53,611 nt of DNA from Gemmatimonadales bacterium (GCA_011772755.1 WVYX01000149.1:3904-57514); one strand, 5' to 3'; positions 43,326-52,434 are shown, counted from the first letter of the stretch. A program made the numbers and translations. Notes: generated from the letters alone by a model not told the origin.

Positions 43326-44987
43326 ATGTCGGACGGTAAGAAGTCGCTCAACTTGACGCTCATTGCAGCCGGCGTGGCCGGCCTGGTGGCGTTCCTGCTG
43401 TTGTATCGCAGCGCCACGCCGCAAGCCGCCGTCACACTGGAGGTCACTCGGGATGACGCGCTCGCCACCGCGCAAACGTTCCTGGAAGAGCAGGGCGCGT
43501 CTCTCGAGCGGATGAAGCAGGCGATCCAGTTCTCGGGCAACAGCATCGGTCTCGTGTTCCTGCAGCGTACTGTCGGCCTCGATGAGGCCAGTCGTTGGGC
43601 GCGGGAGGAGGTGCCCATCTGGTCATGGGTCATGCGGTGGTTCGAGCCGACGGAGAAGGAGGAGTGGCAGATACGGGTGAACGTGGATGGGACGGTAGCG
43701 GGCCTTGCCCATCTGATTGAAGAGGCGGCCGCCGGGGCGGATCTGGCGCAGGAGGAGGCTCTCCCCATCGCTGAAGCGTTCCTGCAGGAGCGCGGCTGGA
43801 ACTTGGACGAGTTCGAGCGTGTGGAGGCGTCCAGTGAGAAGCAAGACAATCGTACCGACCATCACTTCACGTGGGAGAAGAGTGGCTCGACGGTGACCTG
43901 GCAGCCCGACGATCCGGAATCCGGGTCGGGGTCCGTGCGGGTATCCGTGGATGTGCAAGGCGATCAGATCGGCAGTTACCGACATTTTCTCCGCGTGCCT
44001 GAGGACTTCGAGCGTGATCTCGGCCAGACCTTGAGTGTTGGCGGGTTCCTCGCGATCGGAAGCCTCGGCCTCACATTCGTGCTCATTCTCATTGCCCTGG
44101 GACTCACGATCGCCCGGTACCGGCGGGACGACATCCGCTGGAGGCCCGCTTTGCAGCTCGCGGGTCTCGTGACACTGCTGTTCATCGGCCAAGGAATCGC
44201 ATCCTGGCCGCGGGTCAAGTTCACGTACCAGACAGAGCTGGCGTGGGGCGCCTATGTCGGAACGCTTCTAGTAGGGCTCCTGTTTGTCTCGGTGTTGTAC
44301 GGCATCTGGGTGTTGTTTGCTGCGACGGCCGGGGAATCTCTGGGCCGCGAGGTCTACCCCAAGAGTCTCACCGGCTTCGTGGATGCGGCGCGCGGTCGGC
44401 TCCTCGCCCCCGTGATGGCCCGGGCAAGCCTCAACGGCTATGCACTCGGGTTCTTCATTCTGGGCTATCTCACGGTGTTCTACGTGATCGCCCGCCGGTA
44501 CTTCGGCGCCTGGCTGCCGGCCGAAGGTCCGTACTCGGAGATCTTCAATTACTATCTGCCGTTTCTGGCTCCGCTGACCGTCAGCCTGGTGGCCGCAACG
44601 ACGGAGGAACTGACCTATCGACTCTTCGGCATCTCGCTCGTCAAGCGATACCTGAACTCGACGTTTGTTGCGCTCTTGGTGCCCGCCATGATTTGGGCAT
44701 TTGCCCACTCCAACTACGCCGTCTTTCCCGTATACTTGCGGGGGATCGAGCTAACCGTCGCTGGGCTTATCTTTGGATACGGATTCCTGCGATTTGGGCT
44801 ACTCGCCTGTGTCGTTGCCCACTTCGTGATCGACGCCGTCCTGCTCGGCATGCCCCTGCTTTCATCGGGGAACACAGTGTATCTCATCTCCGGCATCATC
44901 GTGATGGGCTTCGCCCTGTTGCCGGCAGTCCTCAGCGTCGCCGCCCGGGGGCGCGGTCAGGCCACGCAGGAGCTAGGAGGAGCGTGA
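43326..44987 (+). CDS. CPBP intramembrane protease with periplasmic PepSY-like domain
   Basis: The 553-residue protein has one N-terminal TM (~9-27), a ~195-residue extracytoplasmic region, then about eight TM segments with CPBP motifs: Glu427-Glu428 in TTEELTYRLFG, His461 in FAHSNY and His499 in HFVIDA. The extracytoplasmic region has two similar units (RDDALATAQTFLEEQGASLE and QEEALPIAEAFLQERGWNLD, each followed by strands), resembling PepSY-type inhibitory or sensing domains. The family cleaves within membranes. Large sensor-plus-protease forms are uncommon. The GNAT-like gene follows within 24 bp, so the two are probably co-transcribed. Confidence 0.85.
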   Translation: MSDGKKSLNLTLIAAGVAGLVAFLLLYRSATPQAAVTLEVTRDDALATAQTFLEEQGASLERMKQAIQFSGNSIGLVFLQRTVGLDEASRWAREEVPIWSWVMRWFEPTEKEEWQIRVNVDGTVAGLAHLIEEAAAGADLAQEEALPIAEAFLQERGWNLDEFERVEASSEKQDNRTDHHFTWEKSGSTVTWQPDDPESGSGSVRVSVDVQGDQIGSYRHFLRVPEDFERDLGQTLSVGGFLAIGSLGLTFVLILIALGLTIARYRRDDIRWRPALQLAGLVTLLFIGQGIASWPRVKFTYQTELAWGAYVGTLLVGLLFVSVLYGIWVLFAATAGESLGREVYPKSLTGFVDAARGRLLAPVMARASLNGYALGFFILGYLTVFYVIARRYFGAWLPAEGPYSEIFNYYLPFLAPLTVSLVAATTEELTYRLFGISLVKRYLNSTFVALLVPAMIWAFAHSNYAVFPVYLRGIELTVAGLIFGYGFLRFGLLACVVAHFVIDAVLLGMPLLSSGNTVYLISGIIVMGFALLPAVLSVAARGRGQATQELGGA

Positions 44988-45011
44988 GCACGAGCAGGGG
45001 CCCTCAACGCA

Positions 45012-46718
45012 GTGAGTGATCGGGGCGGACCAACGGTGGCCGACAGCGCCTCGTCGCTCCTCAGACGGCTCGAGCGCTTGAAAGGCTCGTTTGGGAGGGC
45101 TGCGGCCAATGACAAACTGGGTCTGCTGCGACAACTCAGTCAGCGACGGCTCGGCAGTGCCAAGCAAGTGCTGGGGCTTCACGAGTGGCTCTGCTTTGCT
45201 CGGGCGTACCCCGACGATCCACAGGTGCTCTCTCTGGTCGAGCGCATGCTCGCCACGTTTGCGGATCGGAGTGATCTGCGGCGATTTCGCGCGGCGCTTG
45301 CTGATACTGGCATCGCCGGCACCGCCATCAACTACTCGTTCTACTGGTTTACGGCGCTGTGGCTCGCCCGCCGGTGGCCGGACCAGCTGACCGTCGACTG
45401 GCCGCGTTTCGAGAAGCGGTCCAGGCTCCAAGACATCCTCCACCTGTTACTGCCATACAGCGAGACGCTCGCGGCGGACGAGTTGGACGTCACGTCGCGG
45501 GAGTGGGTCGAGCTGCTCAAGGGACCAGACGAGTCGGACGCCGTGTTCCTAATACGGCGCTTTGCGGCGCTCAGTGCGGACTCCTTCGGACGGGAAACTT
45601 GGTTCGAGGACCTCGATGTGCCGATCAGGCTCGCGGCGGGACCCGATACCCCGTCTCGCACCCAGGCGAAGTTCTCCGGAGCCTCTGTCGTGTTTCAGGC
45701 CACGCCGTTGCTCCGAGCCCGCCCTGCGTTGCGGCGGGAGGCCCGCCGCCCCCCGCTGGCGGTCTGCTCCGTGTCACCTCGCACCGGGCAGAGGCTCATC
45801 GACATGGCCCGGGAAGCCATGGTGACCCGTAGTCGCGACCTCGACATTTTTGTGCACGCCGACAAGCGAGATGTGCGACTGGTGGACTGCGGAGGAGGCT
45901 TGCAGTTCGCTTGCTTGGGGGCCGTCCCGGAGCGGCGGCTCATGCTCGATGCCGTCTACGGCCTTCTCACGCTCAAGAACGGCGTCCCCATCGGCTACGT
46001 CCTCGTCAGCGCGCTGTTCAACTCCGCCGAAGTCGCATACAACGTGTTCGAGACCTTTCGGGGTGGGGAATCGGCGTACGTCTACGGCCGCATCCTGGGG
46101 TTGGTCCGCCACCTGTTTGGTGTTGATGCTTTTACGGTGCCGCCGTACCAGCTGGGCGCCGACAACCTCGAGGGGCTAAGGTCGGGCGCGTGGTGGTTTT
46201 ACTACAAACTGGGGTTCCGCCCTCACGATGCGGCGGTGCGCCGAGTGCTGCGCCAGGAGCTGGCGCGCATGAAGCGCAATCCTCGCCACCGCTCGAGCAT
46301 CGCGACGCTGAAGAAGCTGGTGGAGGCCAATGTCTACTGGTATCTGGACAGGCCCCGGAAAGATGTGCGTGGCATGATCTCTCTGGGGAACATCGGGCTG
46401 CGGGTGTCGCGCTACCTGGCCGGCCGGTTCGGCTCCGATCGGGAGCGGGGGATCGAGACGTGCTCCCATGACGCGGCGTCACTACTGGGCGTGCGGTCCC
46501 AGCGCGGATGGTCGGCGGGCGAGCGGCTCGCTTGGCGGCGGTGGAGTCCCCTCGTCATGGCGTTGCCGGGCGTCGAGCGTTGGAGCAGCGCCGAGAAGCG
46601 GGCGCTGGCGCGGGTGGTGCGGGCGAAGGGCGGGCGCCGGGAATCGGATTTCGTGTTGCTGTTCGACAGACATCGGCGGCTGCGCCGGGCGGTGCTCGCC
46701 CTCGCGAGGAGTGACTGA
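45012..46718 (+). CDS. Hypothetical protein with a GNAT-like region
   Basis: The 568-residue soluble protein is mostly helical in its first ~220 residues (SSLLRRLERLKGSFGRA, LGLHEWLCFARAYPDDP). Residues ~300-405 look like an N-acetyltransferase fold: LTLKNGVPIGYVLVSALFNS (strands 2-4), a helix with VYGRILGLVRHLFG, and SGAWWFYYKLGFRP, the classic GNAT end motif. The C-terminal ~140 residues are Arg-rich and helical. The acetyl donor and acceptor are unknown. The start is GTG at 45012, with a weak AGGGGC upstream. It follows the CPBP protease by 24 bp. Confidence 0.7.
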   Translation: MSDRGGPTVADSASSLLRRLERLKGSFGRAAANDKLGLLRQLSQRRLGSAKQVLGLHEWLCFARAYPDDPQVLSLVERMLATFADRSDLRRFRAALADTGIAGTAINYSFYWFTALWLARRWPDQLTVDWPRFEKRSRLQDILHLLLPYSETLAADELDVTSREWVELLKGPDESDAVFLIRRFAALSADSFGRETWFEDLDVPIRLAAGPDTPSRTQAKFSGASVVFQATPLLRARPALRREARRPPLAVCSVSPRTGQRLIDMAREAMVTRSRDLDIFVHADKRDVRLVDCGGGLQFACLGAVPERRLMLDAVYGLLTLKNGVPIGYVLVSALFNSAEVAYNVFETFRGGESAYVYGRILGLVRHLFGVDAFTVPPYQLGADNLEGLRSGAWWFYYKLGFRPHDAAVRRVLRQELARMKRNPRHRSSIATLKKLVEANVYWYLDRPRKDVRGMISLGNIGLRVSRYLAGRFGSDRERGIETCSHDAASLLGVRSQRGWSAGERLAWRRWSPLVMALPGVERWSSAEKRALARVVRAKGGRRESDFVLLFDRHRRLRRAVLALARSD

Positions 46719-46812
46719 GGCGTAGCAACCGGTGGCTGGCGGGGTGCGAGGGGCCACCGCGGGCCCCCGACTGTGGCGCGGGAACCAGTGTAACGCGAAC
46801 GGCGCTATGGCC

Positions 46813-48318
46813 CTACTCGGTGATCTGGACCCTGAAGCCCTTCGCCTTCAGCGCGGTTTCCAGACCCACCTTGTCTACCGATTTCATGTACGCTTCCTGG
46901 GGATCGATCACCTTCTTCTCCACTAGTTCCGTCAGTGAGTCGTTCAGGGTGATCATCCCCAGCCGCTTGTTGGTCTGGATGATCGAGGGAAGTTGGTGGG
47001 TCTTGCCTTCTCGGATGAGGTTCGAGACGGCTCCGATGGAGAGCAGGATCTCGTGAGCGGCGACGCGGCCGCCACCGATCTTCTTGCACAGAGTCTGGGC
47101 AATGACACCCTTGAGAGATTCCGACAACATCACCCGGATCTGCGCCTGACGATCGGCAGGGAACTGATCGATGATCCGGTCAACGGTGCTCACCGCCGTG
47201 GTGGTGTGGAGCGTGCCGAAGACCAGGTGTCCGGTCTCCGCAGTCTCGATGGCGATCGCGATCGTCTCCAGGTCACGCATCTCGCCGATCAGGACGATGT
47301 CCGGATCCTCGCGCAGAGCCGCGCGCAGCGCACGCTTGAACGACTGGGTGTGACTTCCCACTTGCCGCTGCGTCACAATGCACTTCTTGTTGGGGTGCAC
47401 GAACTCGATCGGATCTTCAATGGTGATGATGTGGTCCGAGCGAGTGCGGTTGATGAGATCGACGAGCGCGGCGAGGGTAGTGGACTTTCCACTTCCGGTG
47501 GGGCCGGTCACCAGCAGGAGCCCCTTCGTGAGGTAGCACAGCTTCTGCACCTCAGGGCTCAGCCCCAGCTGATCGGGCGGTTGGATGTCTGCTGGGATCA
47601 CCCGGAAGACGGCAGCGGGTCCCATACGGTCACGGAGGGCATTCGCCCGGAACCGCGCCACGTCGAAGATCTCGTAGGCGAAGTCGGTGTCGTTGGTCTC
47701 GCCGTATTCATGCTTGTTGCGCTCGGGCATGATGGCGAGGAGCATCTGCTCGATCTCCTCGTGGGTCAGGGGATCGGCGCCCTCAAACGGCTTCAGCTCG
47801 CCGTGAGTGCGGTAGGTCGGCGGTAGGCCGACTCGCATGTGCAGGTCAGATGAATCGGACTCCACCAGGTGCCGGAGCAGCTCCTGAATCCGCTCCTCCC
47901 CCTGGTCGGCCCCGGGGGACGGGGGGGTGGCCACGGCGGCCGGTTCGGTTTTCGAGGCGGTCTCCATCAGCAGCTCTTCCGCCGGCATGGAGATCGCCGC
48001 GGTCGAGCGTCGGGGCTTCGCGGGCGAGAGGACGGCGGTGACGGACACGCCGGTGCGATCGGTCTCGACGTCCACGCGACGATCGCCGGTAGCGTAGCCG
48101 AAGGCCAAGCGGCCGTCGCCGCTGTCGAGCTGCGGCTGCATGCCCTGGGGCATGATCTCCTTGATGAGGCCCATGAGCTTCGGAGTGGGAACCGGGTCTT
48201 TGGAGACCGGACGCTGAGCGCCCTCCAGATCGAGCACGATCTGTTGGTCTGACTTGAGGATGAGGGCCGCTGCGTCCTTCTCGAACATGAGGCTGATGAA
48301 GCGATCGAGGACAGGCAT
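46813..48318 (-). CDS. pilT: Type IV pilus retraction ATPase PilT with extra N-terminal domain
   Basis: The 501-residue secretion ATPase contains Walker A GPTGSGKST (272-280), Asp box ITIEDPIEFVH, Walker B IVLIGEMRD and His box GTLHTTTA (His371). It would depolymerise type IV pili for twitching motility. Standard PilT is ~345-370 residues; here ~120 residues precede the usual start (ESDSSDLHMRVGLPP). That extension (MFEKDAAALILKSDQQ, LMGLIKEIMPQGM) looks like a second, diverged copy of PilT's own N-terminal domain, followed by a Pro/Ala linker. The start at 48318 is chosen because translation farther upstream is Cys/Ser-rich noise. No other pilus gene is in the window. Confidence 0.93.
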   Translation of the reverse strand: MPVLDRFISLMFEKDAAALILKSDQQIVLDLEGAQRPVSKDPVPTPKLMGLIKEIMPQGMQPQLDSGDGRLAFGYATGDRRVDVETDRTGVSVTAVLSPAKPRRSTAAISMPAEELLMETASKTEPAAVATPPSPGADQGEERIQELLRHLVESDSSDLHMRVGLPPTYRTHGELKPFEGADPLTHEEIEQMLLAIMPERNKHEYGETNDTDFAYEIFDVARFRANALRDRMGPAAVFRVIPADIQPPDQLGLSPEVQKLCYLTKGLLLVTGPTGSGKSTTLAALVDLINRTRSDHIITIEDPIEFVHPNKKCIVTQRQVGSHTQSFKRALRAALREDPDIVLIGEMRDLETIAIAIETAETGHLVFGTLHTTTAVSTVDRIIDQFPADRQAQIRVMLSESLKGVIAQTLCKKIGGGRVAAHEILLSIGAVSNLIREGKTHQLPSIIQTNKRLGMITLNDSLTELVEKKVIDPQEAYMKSVDKVGLETALKAKGFRVQITE

Positions 48319-48541
48319 AGCTGGCAAATGTATCGGCCGAACGGGGTGAGGGAAGGGCGCGGGTGACGCCGGACTTCCGCCACCCGCGGGCGATCGCCTG
48401 TATCGCCCTTTCTCGAGCACGCAGCTAAGCTTGGAGTGTGTGCCGCAGAGGACCAGTCGGGGGTCCGTCGGTCCAGCGTCCGAGGCTGGAACTGCGGGCG
48501 CTGATAGGGTTATCCCACATCTGCAGGACGTGGGGAGCAAG

Positions 48542-49012
48542 ATGACGAAGCGGGTGGCCAGGTTGGCGATGTGCGTTGCGCTGGTAGCGCATGCGGGGCT
48601 ATCGGCCGTGTCGGCGCAACAGCCAGCAGCGCAGCAGCAGGATGCCAACGAGTTGTTCAACACTCTCATGAGTCCGTTTTGTCCTGGGCGGCTGTTGGCC
48701 AACTGTCCCTCGGTTGAGGCGGAACTCATGCGCGGTGACATCCGGCGACAGCTGGCCGCCGGAGCCACGACCGAAGCGGTAGTGGATTCGCTGTATGCCA
48801 TCTACGGCGACCGGATCCTGGGCGCGCCACGGGTGCGAGGCTTCGGACTGCTGGCATGGGCTGTGCCGGTGCTGGCGCTAGTGGCTGGGGCGTCGCTGCT
48901 CGCCGTCTGGCTCCGCTCAGTGAGCCGACGCTCGGCGGCTGCGGTTACGCCCTCGGCGGAGCTCGATGCCGAATCCCGCGCACGCCTAGAATCGGAGCTG
49001 TCGCAGCTGTGA
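48542..49012 (+). CDS. CcmH/CycL-like membrane protein
   Basis: The 156-residue protein has a signal peptide (VALVAHAGLSAVSAQQ), a CcmH-like periplasmic helical domain and one C-terminal TM (AWAVPVLALVAGASLLAVWL), followed by a short cytoplasmic tail. In CcmH a CxxC in LRCxxCQ reduces heme-binding cysteines of apocytochrome c. Here the corresponding place reads LMSPFCPGRLLANCPS, so the two Cys are seven residues apart. ELMRGDIRRQLAAGATTEAVVDSLYAIYGDRIL matches the family helix well. The start is supported by GGGGAG 4-5 nt upstream. No other ccm gene is near. Confidence 0.8.
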   Translation: MTKRVARLAMCVALVAHAGLSAVSAQQPAAQQQDANELFNTLMSPFCPGRLLANCPSVEAELMRGDIRRQLAAGATTEAVVDSLYAIYGDRILGAPRVRGFGLLAWAVPVLALVAGASLLAVWLRSVSRRSAAAVTPSAELDAESRARLESELSQL

Positions 49013-49036
49013 CCCCAAGCCGTCGGCCTTCATGAA

Positions 49037-49135
49037 GCAATTTGCAGTTCGCAACTAGCAGTTCGTCAGAGTGCTCCGACGGATACGGATTGCGAACTGC
49101 GAATTACCAATGGCAGTGGTAATCAGCTGAGGGCT
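49037..49135. repeat. Heptad palindrome C
   Basis: Left units GCAATTT, GCAGTTC, GCAACTA, GCAGTTC (49037-49064); right units GGATTGC, GAACTGC, GAATTAC, CAATGGC (49087-49114) and then AGTGGTA, ATCAGCT, GAGGGCT in the same 7-nt register. The arms pair as AATTTGCAGTTCGCAACT against AATTCGCAGTTCGCAATC. It lies between the CcmH-like gene and the beta-propeller gene, 24 nt after the stop, and shares units with copies A and B. Confidence 0.78.
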
Positions 49136-49163
49136 CATGTCCGAGATATGGAGGAAGTCCCAT

Positions 49164-50159
49164 ATGTCGTTCAAGATTCGGCACCCTCTGAGGCGGGCCA
49201 CTGTAGCGAGTGTCACGCTGCTTACGCTGACGTTCGTGCCGCGAGCCGCAACGGCACAACGGCTGGTCGTGGTCAATAAGAGCGCCGGCACCCTGTCTAT
49301 CGTCGACCCGGAGACTCGAGTTGAGCTCGCCAGGGTGGCTACCGGATTCCAACCACACGAGGTCGCGGTCTCTCCCGATGGGAAGTTCGCGTACGTGAGT
49401 GACTACGGATCGGTAGGGCAACCAGGCAGCACGGTCACGATCGTTGATATCGGCAAGGCACGAGCCGTGGGCACGATTCCCCTCGGCTCACACTCGCGGC
49501 CCCACGGTATCACGGTGGCATCGGACGGCACCGTATGGGTCACGACGGAAGGCTCCCAGCACGTTCTTCAGTTGGACCCCGTCGAGCGCAAGATCCTCCA
49601 GGCCATCGAGACCGGTCAGCGCACGACTCATATGGTGGTGGTTGCGGAACGGGCCGGCAGAGTGTTCACCGCGAATATCGGCAGTGGGAATGTCACCGCC
49701 GTGGATGCGAACACGGGTGACGTCCTCGGGCAGCTTGCCACCGGCGCCGGTGCCGAAGGGATCGACATCTCGCCGGACGGGTCCAGGGTGTATGTCACCA
49801 ACCGTTCGGCGGGCACACTGTCGGAGATCGACGTCGCCACCAACAGCGTGACCCGGAGCCTCGAAGTCGGCGAGTTCCCCATCCGCGTAAAGGTGCGTCC
49901 CGACGGGAACGAGGCCCTAGTGTCCAATGCCCAGGGGAGCGAGGTGGTTGCCGTGGACCTCCGCGTGTGGAGCGTAGTGCGCCGTCTGGCGCTGGGGGCA
50001 TTTCCGGTGGGGATTCTCATCACCCCGGACAACCGCACGGCGTATGTAGCGAACACGGGTGACGACAAGATCTCTGTCATCGATCTCACCTCCTGGCGGT
50101 TGGACGGAGAGATCATCGCCGGTGATGAGCCGGACGGAATGGCCTGGGTGAAGCGGTGA
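49164..50159 (+). CDS. Exported YVTN-type beta-propeller protein
   Basis: The 331-residue protein has a signal peptide (ASVTLLTLTFVPRAATAQ). Seven ~42-residue blades follow, each with the YVTN-like strand pattern: GTLSIVDPETRV, HEVAVSPDGKFAYVSD, GNVTAVDANTGDVLGQLATG, GIDISPDGSRVYVTNRSAG, VGILITPDNRTAYVANTGDDKISVIDL. Such propellers are surface or periplasmic binding scaffolds; no enzymatic residues are evident. The start at 49164 is preferred because GGAGGAAG lies 8 nt upstream; an in-frame ATG at 49137 lacks one. Confidence 0.9.
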   Translation: MSFKIRHPLRRATVASVTLLTLTFVPRAATAQRLVVVNKSAGTLSIVDPETRVELARVATGFQPHEVAVSPDGKFAYVSDYGSVGQPGSTVTIVDIGKARAVGTIPLGSHSRPHGITVASDGTVWVTTEGSQHVLQLDPVERKILQAIETGQRTTHMVVVAERAGRVFTANIGSGNVTAVDANTGDVLGQLATGAGAEGIDISPDGSRVYVTNRSAGTLSEIDVATNSVTRSLEVGEFPIRVKVRPDGNEALVSNAQGSEVVAVDLRVWSVVRRLALGAFPVGILITPDNRTAYVANTGDDKISVIDLTSWRLDGEIIAGDEPDGMAWVKR

Positions 50160-50316
50160 GGTCGGCCAGCCTGTGAGCCTTCCTGGGTCGCGACGCTTCG
50201 GCTCGCTATCGGGAGGTCGCGATCCTATCTTGCGCGACATGGTCGAGTTCCGCCGCTCCACGAGGCTGGGTCACTCCCAGTAGCCCCATCAGGCTCGCTG
50301 CGCCCACATTCCTTCG

Positions 50317-52434
50317 ATGGCATTGCTGAACTTCACCCGCCTGCAGAAGCAGCTCAGCCTGTTCGACGTCTACGTCATTAGCACGGGCGCGATGATCAGC
50401 TCGGGCTTCTTCCTTCTCCCGGGAATAGCGGTGACGCATGCCGGTCCCGGTGTGGTCCTGGCTTACCTGTTGTCGGGAGTGTTGATCCTACCGGCCATGC
50501 TGAGCCAGGCCGAACTGGCCACAGCCATGCCTCGGGCCGGTGGTGCCTACTACTTCCTGGACCGCACACTGGGGCCCCTCGTGGGCGCCATCGGCGGTGT
50601 GGGTACGTGGATCGCATTGGTGCTCAAGAGCGCCTTTGCCCTCATCGGTATGGGGGCCTACCTCGCACTCGTCGTGGATGTGCCGATCGTCCCCACCGCC
50701 GTGGCCTTCACCGTCGTCTTCGCCGCCTTGAACATCGCTGGGGCAAAGGAATCAAGTGGGCTGCTTCGCGTGCTGGTGGTCACGTTGTTGTCGATTCTCG
50801 CGTTCTTCATCATCCACGGTCTGACTGAGGTTGGCGCGGGAGCAGTGGATGTCCCGATTCGGCGTCGCTTCACTCCGCTTCTGCCTTACGGTATTGACGG
50901 CCTGCTGGGCACGGTGGGCCTCGTGTTCGTCTCCTACGTAGGTCTCACGCAGGTGGCGAGTCTCGCCGAGGAGGTGAAGAACCCGGATCGTAACATCCCG
51001 TTGGGGATGGGCCTGGCGCTTGCTACGGTGACGGCGGTGTATGTCCTCGGCGTCTATATAATGGTCGCGGTGCTGGGCACCGACACGCTGGGCGGGAGTC
51101 TCACACCGGTGGCCGACGCGGCAAACGCGTTCTGGAGCTGGTTGCCAAGGCGCGCGGGGGTGCTGCTCATCGTGGTAGCAGCCATTGTTGCCTTCGCGTC
51201 CATGTCTAACGCGGGGATTCTGGCTGCCTCCCGCTACCCGCTAGCCATGGCCCGGGATCGCCTGTTTCCCGACCGGCTCGCGACCACGGGTCGCTGGGGG
51301 ACGCCGGTCGCGGCCATCGCCCTCACATGCACCCTGCTGGTGGTGTTTCTTGTGGTGTTGGACGTGGAGAGCGTGGCGAAGCTGGCGAGTAGTCTGCAAC
51401 TGCTCCTGTTTGCCTTCATCAACGTGGCGGTCATCGTGATGCGGGAGAGTCGGATCGAGGCCTACGATCCCGGCTTCCGATCACCGCTGTATCCCTGGGT
51501 GCAGCTCGTCGGGTTGTTCGTTCCCATCGTGCTGGTGGCGGAGATGGGCTGGCTGCCCGTTCTCTTCACGGTCGGCATCACGGCGCTGTGCTTCGGGTGG
51601 TACACCTACTATGCCCAGCCACGGATTGCCCGGGACGGTGCGATCTACCACGTGTTTGAGCGGTTGGGCCGGCGGCGGTTCGCGGGACTCGATCGGGAGC
51701 TGCGCGACCTCATGAAGGAGAAGGGACTCCGGGCTGAAGACCCCTTCGACGAGGTGGTGGCCCGCGCCTCAGTGATCGACATTGCTGAGTCCGCAAGCCT
51801 GGAGACGATCATCGGTGACGCCTCGGCGCTGCTGCACCGGCGCCTGCCGGTCACCACCCAGGAGCTGTTCGATCGCTTTGGCCGTGGAGTAGGGATGGGT
51901 GGCACCCCCGTGGCATTCGGCGCAGCACTCATCCACACACGGCTTCCGGAGATCGAGATCTCGGAATTGGTGCTGGTGCGCTGTCGGGGCGGGGTGCGCA
52001 TCGATGTGGACGACGAGGACCTGGTCCGACAGGCGGCCGACGTCCCGATCCGGGCTGTCTTCTGCCTCGTGAGCGGCGAGAGCGATCCGGGACGCCACCT
52101 CCGGATTCTGGCGCAACTCGCGGGCCGCGTCGAAGATGAGGACTTCATGTCGGAGTGGCTGAGGAGCCGCGACGAACAGGAGCTGAAGGAGACGCTGCTG
52201 CGGGACGACCGATTCCTGTCCCTCAAGCTCAAGTCGGGTACCAAGGCCGAAGCGCTGATCGGCCACTCGCTCAATGAACTCAACCTTCCACCCGGAAGCC
52301 TCGTCGCCCTGATCCGCCGCTACGGCGAGACGATCGTGCCGCGGGGCCGCACGGTGCTGCGCGAGGGTGATCGGCTGACGGTCATCGGCGAACCTGAGGG
52401 TCTCCGGAAGCTGGCCGAGCAGTACGGGCGCTAG
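50317..52434 (+). CDS. APC-family permease fused to EIIA-like and RCK_C domains
   Basis: The 705-residue protein has an amino-acid/polyamine permease domain of about twelve TM segments (1-440; ISTGAMISSGFFLLPG is TM1, SQAELATAMPRAGGAYYFL the family signature). Residues ~475-610 resemble a PTS EIIA (fructose/Ntr type) domain, with a likely His site in GAALIHTRLPEIEI. Residues ~630-705 match a TrkA-C/RCK_C domain (LNLPPGSLVALIRRYGETIVPRG, LREGDRLTVIG). EIIA-like and RCK_C parts are regulatory, so transport may be gated by phosphorylation and by a ligand such as a nucleotide. The transported solute is unknown. The ATG at 50317 has no clear ribosome binding site. Confidence 0.9.
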   Translation: MALLNFTRLQKQLSLFDVYVISTGAMISSGFFLLPGIAVTHAGPGVVLAYLLSGVLILPAMLSQAELATAMPRAGGAYYFLDRTLGPLVGAIGGVGTWIALVLKSAFALIGMGAYLALVVDVPIVPTAVAFTVVFAALNIAGAKESSGLLRVLVVTLLSILAFFIIHGLTEVGAGAVDVPIRRRFTPLLPYGIDGLLGTVGLVFVSYVGLTQVASLAEEVKNPDRNIPLGMGLALATVTAVYVLGVYIMVAVLGTDTLGGSLTPVADAANAFWSWLPRRAGVLLIVVAAIVAFASMSNAGILAASRYPLAMARDRLFPDRLATTGRWGTPVAAIALTCTLLVVFLVVLDVESVAKLASSLQLLLFAFINVAVIVMRESRIEAYDPGFRSPLYPWVQLVGLFVPIVLVAEMGWLPVLFTVGITALCFGWYTYYAQPRIARDGAIYHVFERLGRRRFAGLDRELRDLMKEKGLRAEDPFDEVVARASVIDIAESASLETIIGDASALLHRRLPVTTQELFDRFGRGVGMGGTPVAFGAALIHTRLPEIEISELVLVRCRGGVRIDVDDEDLVRQAADVPIRAVFCLVSGESDPGRHLRILAQLAGRVEDEDFMSEWLRSRDEQELKETLLRDDRFLSLKLKSGTKAEALIGHSLNELNLPPGSLVALIRRYGETIVPRGRTVLREGDRLTVIGEPEGLRKLAEQYGR

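Noticed and set aside
48319-48801. Upstream extension of PilT by 161 codons
   Set aside because: The extra translation is Cys/Ser-rich and noise-like, and it would overlap the divergent CcmH-like gene.
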